From the NCBI RefSeq assembly GCF_002487355.1, contig NZ_NTMG01000049.1, positions 1 to 33,063 on the forward strand: DNA of 33,063 nt, in the 5' to 3' direction. This stretch comes from Candidatus Methanoperedens sp. BLZ2. GTDB taxonomy: Archaea > Halobacteriota > Methanosarcinia > Methanosarcinales > Methanoperedenaceae. A model generated the notes under the pieces. That model made no database searches and had not been told where the DNA came from. It saw only the letters and a program-made list of their open reading frames with translations. Of this stretch, positions 15,994 through 21,835 are shown one piece after another. Made by a program: the position numbers and the translations under genes. Each line of letters opens with the position of its first letter. Within the stretch, counting starts at the first letter, position 1.

Positions 15994-17094
15994 TTACAGT
16001 CGCATCCGCCCTATCATAAAAAAATCAACATGCGAATCGACTGTGCCAAAAATCATTTCTTTTCTTACGCTGTTGGCCAGGCGCACTGCGCGTGAAAGCT
16101 GCTGCAGTGAAAAAACATGATCCTCTTCTATTGCATGGACAAGATAATCTGAATGGGGCAGTTTTATCATATCATCAGTTTTCTTGATGTCCTCAATATT
16201 CTCAGTATTCTCAATTTTTTTGATGTTCTTATAGACCCGAAAGTGCGTCCCGAATTTAAATCCTGTCTTCGGAACGAGTCCCTCATTCCTTAGTTTTTCA
16301 TAAACAGAATATTTTACCATGAAATTTGATTCTATGCCTGAAGCTGATTTAGAAAAACTATCAAAATCAAGCAGTTCTTTGTTCCTGTTCTCAATGTCCA
16401 GTATCCCTTTTTTTAAAAGATAACATGATTCAATGAGCGATAATTGCAGATGGCCTTCATCCATAGGTTTGCCAAAAAAACCATCTTTTTGAAGTGCTAA
16501 AGAAGCATCCGGATTCCAGACAATCACCCTGTCTTCAAGCAGGATCGCAGTTGACAGCTTTTTACCCAATTTTAATTCATAAGTGCCTGTCGGAGTGATT
16601 TTTTTCACCTCGTAATATGTAATATCACTTTCTTCGTCAACTATAGCAAGAACCAGGCGTTTTTTAAGGTTCTCGACCGTCCCGAGATGAGTCCTTAATT
16701 GGGATAGTAATAGAGGTATCCTTTCTGAAGTTACAAACATGAAAAATTCAGCCGGTGTTTTTCCGGGGTGTCCACCACGTGGATAAACACGAAAGCCAGT
16801 TACCCCTGGCTGGACATAATATCCGCGTTCCCTCATATCTTTATAAACGATATAAAATAATTCAAAATTTTTTAGTAGTGAGGATGCTTTCAGGAAAAAA
16901 TCCTCAAAACCAATTTCTTTTCCCCCAAATTCAACTTTTATTTTTCCCATATAAATGAGAAAGGCGGTTTCGGTAAGAGAAACTTCGAGGTTGTCACCCT
17001 TAGGCCGCCCATAATAACTCTTATTATGCAATTCTTCAATTGCATTTTTTTCAAGTAATACATTATCTCCAGTTAATTTTCCTTTGAGTGTCAT
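15994..17094 (-). CDS. endA: tRNA-splicing endonuclease, internally duplicated type
   Basis: A 366-residue tRNA-intron endonuclease, which cuts the bulge-helix-bulge motif of archaeal pre-tRNAs. The length and two repeats place it in the form with a tandem duplicated subunit working as a homodimer, as in Archaeoglobus. In the C-terminal repeat the catalytic Tyr288 (FRVYKN), His314 (LPHSDYLVH) and Lys345 (SVRKEM) are present. The N-terminal repeat keeps GFRVYPRGGHPGK but probably serves structure. Between Tyr288 and His314 is a loop of about 25 residues, made largely of short repeats (KKIENTENIEDIKKTDD). This is longer than I expect for the family and looks like slippage of a short DNA repeat (minus strand, 16175-16235). 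The fold seems intact, so it should be active. Confidence 0.9.
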   Translation of the reverse strand: MTLKGKLTGDNVLLEKNAIEELHNKSYYGRPKGDNLEVSLTETAFLIYMGKIKVEFGGKEIGFEDFFLKASSLLKNFELFYIVYKDMRERGYYVQPGVTGFRVYPRGGHPGKTPAEFFMFVTSERIPLLLSQLRTHLGTVENLKKRLVLAIVDEESDITYYEVKKITPTGTYELKLGKKLSTAILLEDRVIVWNPDASLALQKDGFFGKPMDEGHLQLSLIESCYLLKKGILDIENRNKELLDFDSFSKSASGIESNFMVKYSVYEKLRNEGLVPKTGFKFGTHFRVYKNIKKIENTENIEDIKKTDDMIKLPHSDYLVHAIEEDHVFSLQQLSRAVRLANSVRKEMIFGTVDSHVDFFMIGRMRL

Positions 17095-17129
17095 AATATT
17101 AATTAATATTCTATTATTCCAGTTATATT

Positions 17130-17495
17130 CTATCTATTTAAATTTTCATCAAATTCCATTTGTCCGCCTATAGACAGATTGAATTTTACGATTGTTCCTG
17201 CTTTCATTTCAAGAACATACTTGATGTCCTCCATTGTTTTATATCCAACCCAGGGTTTTAATCCTGAAAAGCCCATGATTTTTTTTTCGTTATTTAAGAA
17301 TATTACATCGATCGGGAAAAATACAAAGAGCATGTGAACATTGACCTCGGATGGTTTTTTTAAGATAAATATCATTGAATAATCCGGGAGAATACTTCTC
17401 CGGAACATCAACCCCATTGCCTGTTTTGCCATTGTTCGTGCAAACTCAATGTTATTTGCTATCATTACACCATCATATTTTAATACGGGAAGCAT
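17130..17495 (-). CDS. DUF192 family protein
   Basis: A roughly 121-residue DUF192 protein with AKQAMGLMFRRSIL, the GLMxR hallmark, then SMIFIL and PIDVIFLNNEKKI. No function is established for the family. Members are often secreted, but this one shows no signal peptide when begun at the chosen start. A longer reading frame to 17618 would run into the divergent aIF1 gene and is rejected. The start at ATG 17495 keeps the first beta strand of the domain (VLKYDGVMI). A later ATG at 17465 is also possible, since a minus-strand TATA candidate (TTATATAG, 17503-17510) lies about 40 bases before it. Confidence 0.75.
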   Translation of the reverse strand: MLPVLKYDGVMIANNIEFARTMAKQAMGLMFRRSILPDYSMIFILKKPSEVNVHMLFVFFPIDVIFLNNEKKIMGFSGLKPWVGYKTMEDIKYVLEMKAGTIVKFNLSIGGQMEFDENLNR

Positions 17496-17551
17496 CAAGT
17501 AGCTATATAACAATCTTGTGTAATATAAGAATGGAGGTATTAATCCAATAA

Positions 17552-17860
17552 ATGAGTTCAGAAATGTGTGCTGTATGCGGCTTGCCAAAAGAGCTTTGCA
17601 TCTGCGAAGAAGTAGCAAAAGAACAACAGAGAATAGTAATTAAGGTAGATACACGTAAATATAAAAAAGAAGTAACTGTGATCGATGGTCTTAATCCAAG
17701 CGAGATTAATTTGCAGGAATTAACATCTTATCTCAAATCAAAATTCGCATGCGGTGGTACTATAAAAGATAATGTTATCGAACTTCAGGGAAATCATAAA
17801 AGCAGAATGAAAGAAGTTCTTATTAAGAAAGGATTTTTGCCGGAACAGATCAAAATATAA
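17552..17860 (+). CDS. translation initiation factor aIF1 (SUI1 family)
   Basis: A 102-residue SUI1/eIF1-like factor that helps start-codon choice on the small ribosomal subunit. A zinc-binding N-terminus (C6, C9, C16, C18) precedes the SUI1 domain, with its conserved [21 protein letters not shown] and [19 protein letters not shown]. The family assignment is secure. GGAGGT at 17533-17538 is 13 bases from the ATG, unusually far. The same stretch forms a six-codon open frame (ATG 17531 to TAA 17549-17551) that ends directly before the aIF1 ATG. This may be chance or a translational coupling device. It is divergent from the DUF192 gene. Confidence 0.93.
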   Translation: MSSEMCAVCGLPKELCICEEVAKEQQRIVIKVDTRKYKKEVTVIDGLNPSEINLQELTSYLKSKFACGGTIKDNVIELQGNHKSRMKEVLIKKGFLPEQIKI

Positions 17861-18037
17861 ATTATTCCTTGTGGGGTGGGTTCAAAAACATATCTCTCAT
17901 TTTGGATTTTCTTTTTAATATAGATATTTATAATATTCTTTGAAATTATATTGTAGCCTTTTTGTGTGAAGTATCTTTTTATCTTTGTGAAATCATGATA
18001 CTTATTATCATGACATAAACTGACCGGGTTGAAAAAT
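17861..18037 (+). other. AT-rich intergenic region, no gene seen
   Basis: A very AT-rich gap between aIF1 and the second DUF5371-like gene. Only T-runs that may end the aIF1 transcript and weak TATA-like stretches are seen. A minus-strand reading frame crosses it but overlaps aIF1 and has an AT-driven composition, so I do not call it. Confidence 0.4.
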
Positions 18038-18331
18038 ATGAAACTTATAACTGCCATTAAACTGATCGAAGAGCGCGAAAAACAAAAACGAAAGGCTGAA
18101 AAAGAGATGCGAAGAAATGGGATGCTTTTAAAAAATGATAATAATAAAGAAAATCCAGCCAGCTTATTGGGAGAAGGAAACGAACCAAAAAACCTGGTTC
18201 ATGTACAATCTATTTTTCCCCAGGATGATATTATTGCGTTGAAAGTGAAAACACGAGAAGCGCATGTAAGAGAAGCAATTTCAAAAGCAGTTTATTATTA
18301 TTTAAGATTTGGCAATGAAGATACAAGTTAA
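18038..18331 (+). CDS. DUF5371-like paralogue with N-terminal helical extension
   Basis: A 97-residue protein whose C-terminal half (VHVQSIFPQDDIIALK to ISKAVYYYLRF) is clearly related to the 68-residue protein at 15780. It differs by an added N-terminal charged helix (LIEEREKQKRKAEKEMRRNG), which may be a coiled coil, and a polar linker. I chose ATG 18038; an in-frame TTG at 18029 is also open, and no strong Shine-Dalgarno separates them. Function is unknown; ribbon-helix-helix-like DNA binding is a possibility. A hairpin terminator follows at 18334-18355. Confidence 0.65.
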   Translation: MKLITAIKLIEEREKQKRKAEKEMRRNGMLLKNDNNKENPASLLGEGNEPKNLVHVQSIFPQDDIIALKVKTREAHVREAISKAVYYYLRFGNEDTS

Positions 18332-18333
18332 AG

Positions 18334-18355
18334 CAGGAAGCAAAAATGCTTCCTG
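18334..18355 (+). terminator. hairpin after the second DUF5371-like gene
   Basis: CAGGAAGC (18334-18341) and GCTTCCTG (18348-18355) form a perfect 8-bp stem around AAAAAT, starting three bases after the stop. T-rich sequence follows within 20 bases. A second, weaker pair TTCACA/TGTGAA is at 18376-18393, in the gap before the converging mtd gene. Confidence 0.55.
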
Positions 18356-18409
18356 ATAGGATGTTTTGATTATTTTTCACAACTTGCTGTGAAGAGGTTC
18401 ACTTTACTG

Positions 18410-19237
18410 TTACTGGGGCTTCTCCAGTAATTTTGTCTTGGTCAGCAATCTGCCATCTTTTGCATGGGGCTTCCTGAGCACTGAGTCATTTGCTTTTTCC
18501 ATTTCGCGGGCTTCATCAGCAAGTCTTGCTGCCGCGCGCATGGCTTCATGGCCTGATGCTGCTGCTATGGCTACCTGATCTGCCTCTTTTAAAACAAAAC
18601 ATGCCGGAAAGTCGATCTCTGCTACCTTGGTGGCGATGTGCAGGGCTGCCAGGGCTTTTGCCTTAGCGTATGGGTTGTTGAATCCCGCGCTCTCCACACA
18701 TTTATCAGGTTTTGCAAGGATCTTGGGGAGCACAAGTGGTTTTGTACCTGCCGCTACCTGGTCTATCACTTTGTCGATCTCGGTCTGGACCAGCCTTATT
18801 GCGCCGCATATAGATAATACCTTTAAAGCATCTGTATTGAAGGTAGCCATCTCAACGCAATCAAGGAATTCCCTTTTTGCGCCGATCAACGGGTCAACCG
18901 GGAGGATTATGTATCCAAAGCCTGCCTGTTCCAGTTTTTCCCTGTCCTCTTTCTTTGTTGGGCCGTCGGATACTACTATTGTGGGTGTATCTTTCCAGAC
19001 ATCGCGTGCTGCTGTCGGGCCTGGCGCACTTGAGTTGGGGCTGATCATAACAACAAAATTCGGCCCCCAATTCTTGAAGGATGCTGTTTCTGCGGCTTCA
19101 TCCTTCCCCATCTTTGCACCGGTTCCGAATACACGGACTGCTATTCCCTCTCTCGCTGCTATCTCATCAAGTAATAGATCTATTACCTGTGAGGTTCCAA
19201 GATTTCCAAGTTTAATAAAACCTACTTTAACGACCAT
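18410..19237 (-). CDS. mtd: F420-dependent methylene-H4MPT dehydrogenase
   Basis: A 275-residue Mtd. It interconverts methylene- and methenyl-tetrahydromethanopterin with coenzyme F420. In methanogens it works in CO2 reduction, and in methane-oxidising relatives in the oxidative direction. The N-terminus VKVGFIKLGNLGTSQVIDL, the SPNSSAPGPTAAR segment and the GFGYIILPVDPLIGAKREF block are strongly conserved features, and the length is normal. A minus-strand TATA (CTTATAAATG, about 19266-19275) and a GGTG before the ATG are visible. It stands alone, with the duplicated segment containing the cdc48 fossil starting some 70 bases upstream of its start. Confidence 0.96.
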   Translation of the reverse strand: MVVKVGFIKLGNLGTSQVIDLLLDEIAAREGIAVRVFGTGAKMGKDEAAETASFKNWGPNFVVMISPNSSAPGPTAARDVWKDTPTIVVSDGPTKKEDREKLEQAGFGYIILPVDPLIGAKREFLDCVEMATFNTDALKVLSICGAIRLVQTEIDKVIDQVAAGTKPLVLPKILAKPDKCVESAGFNNPYAKAKALAALHIATKVAEIDFPACFVLKEADQVAIAAASGHEAMRAAARLADEAREMEKANDSVLRKPHAKDGRLLTKTKLLEKPQ

Positions 19238-19307
19238 ATTTGATCACACCGGAATTTCGCTGGGTTCATTTATAAGGTTTTTGAAATTGTTCTGGGAATT
19301 CCAATTA

Positions 19308-19390
19308 GATGATGAATTCATAAAGCAATTGAACCCAAGAAAGAACTGGAGAAATATACCAAGATATCTGAGAATTTCATATACCAGTGA
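19308..19390 (+). pseudogene. fossil of the cdc48 3' end
   Basis: This stretch matches the last 132 bases of the intact cdc48 gene (31391-31522) but is about 49 bases shorter. GATGATGA...ATAAAGCAATT (19308-19330) aligns with 31391-31413. A deletion follows, and AAGAAAGAACTGGAGAAATA up to a stop codon (TGA 19388-19390, TAA in the intact gene) aligns nearly base for base. No start or ATPase body is present, so it cannot be expressed as Cdc48. It marks the left part of a duplicated segment that continues through the Lrp-like and UbiA genes. Confidence 0.85.
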
Positions 19391-19418
19391 AAAACCGGTG
19401 CATAGAAATTCCTGATTT

Positions 19419-19472
19419 TTTGTTTATCGAAAGTTATTTTAGTAAAGCGAATAATTATTGTCGTTGATTATA
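19419..19472 (+). promoter_or_regulatory. conserved promoter of Lrp-like copy A
   Basis: This region is nearly identical to 31553-31606 before Lrp-like copy B. It contains GTTATTTTAG, a TATA-like element 32-41 bases before the ATG, and the palindrome AATAATTATT, which might be an operator. Little Shine-Dalgarno is seen, so the mRNA may be close to leaderless. Confidence 0.5.
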
Positions 19473-20111
19473 ATGAATGAGATAATTCCGGAAAGAGTTA
19501 AAAAAACCGCACAGATTATATCTGAAGTATCGCATTTAAATGAAACAGACATGTTTATTCTGCTGTCCCTGCTTGCCGACAGCAAAATGACCAATGCGGA
19601 GCTTGCAAAAATAATGAATTTCAAGGACGGGAATTCTACTGCATATCACACACGAACCATGCAGGAGGACGGAATGATCGACCGTTATACAATTGTTCCA
19701 AACTGGAAACGTGTTGGACTGCCAACTGAATTTATAATACTTGCAGAAACGCAAAATGAGGAACAACTGCTTGAGATTGAAAAAATGCATGTGGTTATGG
19801 CTGATGAATATGCATCAAGTACAGGGGATATTGTTGTAACTCCAATGGTTTCAGGTTGTATTATCCTTCAGGATGTCTACTACTGTTATGGTGATAGACA
19901 GATGGGGGTAATAATCGGCAGGGCAACATCGGATCAGGACGCTGCGGTTTATTGCAAGAATTATCTTGTCAGCAGGTATCCGAATATCAAAGTAAGTCTG
20001 CTTATCAACAAATACAGGACAATAAGCAATTTCTTCATTGATAAGCCTGCTATAAAAAAATTGAAAGAAATATTCCATATTGAAAAGTCCGGTGCGCCTG
20101 ATGCATTGTAA
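19473..20111 (+). CDS. Lrp/AsnC-like regulator, copy A
   Basis: A 212-residue putative regulator. The N-terminal helix-turn-helix is visible as SKMTNAELAKIMNFKDGNS and YHTRTMQEDGMIDRYTIVPNW, the Lrp/AsnC arrangement. The C-terminal half would bind ligand or form oligomers. It is about 78% identical by manual count to copy B at 31607-32272. The ATG at 19473 aligns with copy B's start and is preferred over an upstream TTG. The coding end converges with UbiA copy A, with 11 bases between stops. In both copies the regulator keeps its UbiA neighbour, so a functional link is plausible. Confidence 0.8.
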   Translation: MNEIIPERVKKTAQIISEVSHLNETDMFILLSLLADSKMTNAELAKIMNFKDGNSTAYHTRTMQEDGMIDRYTIVPNWKRVGLPTEFIILAETQNEEQLLEIEKMHVVMADEYASSTGDIVVTPMVSGCIILQDVYYCYGDRQMGVIIGRATSDQDAAVYCKNYLVSRYPNIKVSLLINKYRTISNFFIDKPAIKKLKEIFHIEKSGAPDAL

Positions 20112-20122
20112 TAATTGCATTA

Positions 20123-20959
20123 TCAGTATAGAAATACCTCCATCTTAAGAAGTAGCATAATAAAATTCGGAACAGTCAATGCCAGGATCATCCTGTCTTT
20201 AAGTCTATGCCCTTCCGCTACCGGATTTCTCAGCAGGATTTTTATGCACCCGATAATAAGAACGATATAGATTACAGCAGCCGGAGCCAGATATGAATAT
20301 TTTGTGACAGCATATATCATTGGGATAAGAGGCAGTATTGTCAGTGCGCTGCATACTATTGCTGCTCTGCGAATACCCAGCAACAGCGGCAATGAATTTA
20401 TGTCGCCTGCCACATCTTTAAAATCCTTCATGAATGTGAGGGAGAATACCAGTGTGAAAATATAAATAGCAACCATCAGGCTATCTGCATTGATCTGTGC
20501 GTATATACTCCAGACACCTATCGATTCCAGAGCAAAATACAATGCCATAACCGCCATCGCAATTCCGGGTTTGTCTTTGAACCTGAATGAAGGATGTGAG
20601 TACATGATGCCGCCGACAATGATTCCTCCGATTAAGAAACATATGGAGAGGATAAGGCTCAGGCCGATCGAAAGAACGAGGGCTGTTGAAAATAACAATA
20701 TCATGTATATCCACGCATTTTTCACAGAGATCTGACCGGATGCTATAGCTCCATTTGGTTTGCATATTTTGTCTATCTCGATATCATAGATGTCGTTTAT
20801 TATATCGCAACCGCTGTGGACCATTATTCCTGCAAGGATTGCAATAGCTGCCCTGTAATCCCAGACTCCTAAAACGGCGCATGTTACAGCCACGACAGAG
20901 ATGTCAACTATACTTCCTTTCAATTTAAGGATTGATATATATGGATTCTTTAAAACCAT
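20123..20959 (-). CDS. UbiA-family prenyltransferase, copy A
   Basis: A 278-residue integral membrane enzyme with about eight or nine hydrophobic helices. Both Asp-rich motifs that bind Mg and the prenyl diphosphate are present: NDIYDIEID (55-63) and KDFKDVAGD (178-186). Archaeal UbiA proteins include digeranylgeranylglyceryl-phosphate synthase and quinone or methanophenazine prenyltransferases. The sequence alone does not decide, and the presence of mqnB and mqnD makes a menaquinone role possible. Copy B at the window's right end keeps the motifs. A perfect 8-bp inverted repeat lies just upstream of the start at 20975-20994. Confidence 0.85.
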   Translation of the reverse strand: MVLKNPYISILKLKGSIVDISVVAVTCAVLGVWDYRAAIAILAGIMVHSGCDIINDIYDIEIDKICKPNGAIASGQISVKNAWIYMILLFSTALVLSIGLSLILSICFLIGGIIVGGIMYSHPSFRFKDKPGIAMAVMALYFALESIGVWSIYAQINADSLMVAIYIFTLVFSLTFMKDFKDVAGDINSLPLLLGIRRAAIVCSALTILPLIPMIYAVTKYSYLAPAAVIYIVLIIGCIKILLRNPVAEGHRLKDRMILALTVPNFIMLLLKMEVFLY

Positions 20960-20974
20960 TTTATTCCCCGCTTT

Positions 20975-20994
20975 GATTCATAAAAATATGAATC
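20975..20994. promoter_or_regulatory. perfect inverted repeat upstream of UbiA copy A
   Basis: GATTCATA (20975-20982) and TATGAATC (20987-20994) surround AAAA, 16 bases before the minus-strand start of the prenyltransferase. This is a plausible operator for a dimeric regulator such as the adjacent Lrp-like protein; no binding evidence exists. Confidence 0.45.
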
Positions 20995-21072
20995 ATTTTC
21001 AATATATTAGAGCATAATTTGTTATTTAAACATTTCTTTTTAGTTTTTTGTAGTAATTCAAAAAAAAAGCGA

Positions 21073-21084
21073 TATATTTAAATA
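21073..21084 (+). promoter_or_regulatory. TATA box of the PPC-propeller-ABC operon leader
   Basis: TATATTTAAATA, preceded by a purine-rich AAAAAAAAGCG stretch that could be a BRE. Transcription would start some 25 bases downstream near 21105, at the base of the first leader hairpin, giving a 5' leader of about 235 bases. Confidence 0.6.
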
Positions 21085-21104
21085 CAATGCATGGAAATAA
21101 GATT

Positions 21105-21341
21105 GGTGTACAGATGAATAAATCCTGTACAAAAAAATGGGTCAGTAAAGTTGGCAGGTTGGGGAGATAAAACTCCAAAAATGGATTTTACTGACTATAA
21201 AAAAAACATGGGGTTCAACTGAACCATCCAAAGTGCGGTTGAATCCCAATGGCCCGTAGGCAAATAAGGTTAGGACTTTCAAAGTATTAAAGACTTGCCT
21301 GGTTTTGCCTCCGGAGTAAATGAAAAAGGAGGTGAAAAAGA
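21105..21341 (+). ncRNA. structured 5' leader, candidate translational riboswitch
   Basis: The leader holds a series of near-perfect stems. These are GTACAG/CTGTAC (21108-21113 with 21125-21130), GTCAGTAAA/TTTACTGAC (21141-21149 with 21187-21195, enclosing GGAG/CTCC) and GGGGTTCAAC/GTTGAATCCC (21210-21219 with 21238-21247, one G-U). The 46-base core (21242-21287) is repeated at 27818. In it, AGGCAA (21258-21263) can pair with either of two TTGCCT copies (21295-21300 or 21305-21310). The second copy overlaps CCTCC (21308-21312), which could mask the Shine-Dalgarno GGAGGT (21328-21333). This gives mutually exclusive folds, as in a translational switch. It matches no riboswitch class I know. All pairing was found by eye. 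Confidence 0.55.
21242..21287 (+). repeat. 46-nt conserved element, copy 1
   Basis: Identical at 44 of 46 positions to 27818-27863. It starts AATCCCAATGG and ends ACTTTCAAAGTAT. The flanks on either side are not obviously alike, so this core is what has been kept. Confidence 0.9.
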
Positions 21342-21752
21342 ATGAAAATAAGCAAGATAATAGGCGTTTCGGCTATGACACTGCTGCTTGCGACATTAAT
21401 GGTAAGTGTAGCTTCAGCCGCAGGAGGGTCTTCGTATTCGACTGCAGAGCTTATAAATGTACCCGATAATGATATAACCTATTTTGGACTATATTCGAGT
21501 CATACCGAGGACTGGTGGAAATTCAATGCTAATCCCTATGATATAATATATATCGATTTGGATTACACATTCTCTCAGAACGGAGGCAAGGAATATCTCC
21601 ACGACCCATACGAGAATGTCATCAAAGCAGCGGTATGCTCTTCTGGATGTCAGATCGACCATACTGGACAGGTGACTGGGAGCCAACCACGTATTGAAAT
21701 AAATCGTGGTACTTCCTCAACTTACGACCACGTTGTCGGCCGAAATTGGTAA
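21342..21752 (+). CDS. small secreted protein with PPC-like domain
   Basis: A 136-residue exported protein. Residues 1-26 are a signal peptide ending ASA-A. The mature part SSYSTAELI...DWWKFNANPYDIIYIDLDY resembles the bacterial pre-peptidase C-terminal (PPC) beta-sandwich, which is usually a stalk or binding module. It lacks the expected final strands and stops after VVGRNW, so it may be a truncated or minimal member. GGAGGT at 21328-21333, eight bases before the ATG, gives a strong ribosome site. It is the first gene after the long structured leader and is separated from the propeller gene by an 83-base gap with a hairpin, so it may be made in excess over the downstream operon. Confidence 0.7.
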   Translation: MKISKIIGVSAMTLLLATLMVSVASAAGGSSYSTAELINVPDNDITYFGLYSSHTEDWWKFNANPYDIIYIDLDYTFSQNGGKEYLHDPYENVIKAAVCSSGCQIDHTGQVTGSQPRIEINRGTSSTYDHVVGRNW

Positions 21753-21786
21753 GTGAATGGAAAAAATCAAAAAAAATTTAAAATTG

Positions 21787-21812
21787 GAAAGGCTGAAATA
21801 TTTCAGCCTTTC
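21787..21812 (+). terminator. 11-bp perfect hairpin between the PPC gene and propeller gene
   Basis: GAAAGGCTGAA (21787-21797) and TTCAGCCTTTC (21802-21812) form a perfect stem around ATAT. No T-run follows, so it may be a processing or partial termination site that lowers expression of the downstream operon, not a full terminator. Confidence 0.5.
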
Positions 21813-21835
21813 AAAATATTTAATATGATCAAAAT

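Noticed and set aside
17794-18057. Minus-strand frame of 87 codons in the AT-rich gap after aIF1
   Set aside because: It overlaps the aIF1 end and the start of the next gene, and its Ile/Lys/Asn/Tyr-rich content is what AT-rich DNA gives by chance.
18627-19415. Plus-strand reading frame of 262 codons opposite mtd
   Set aside because: Antisense to mtd. Its tail crosses the cdc48 fossil in part out of frame, which explains the odd C-terminus.
21210-21247. tRNA-like T-arm (GGTTCAA) in the operon leader
   Set aside because: No acceptor stem, anticodon arm or D-arm can be built around it; it belongs to the long leader stem.
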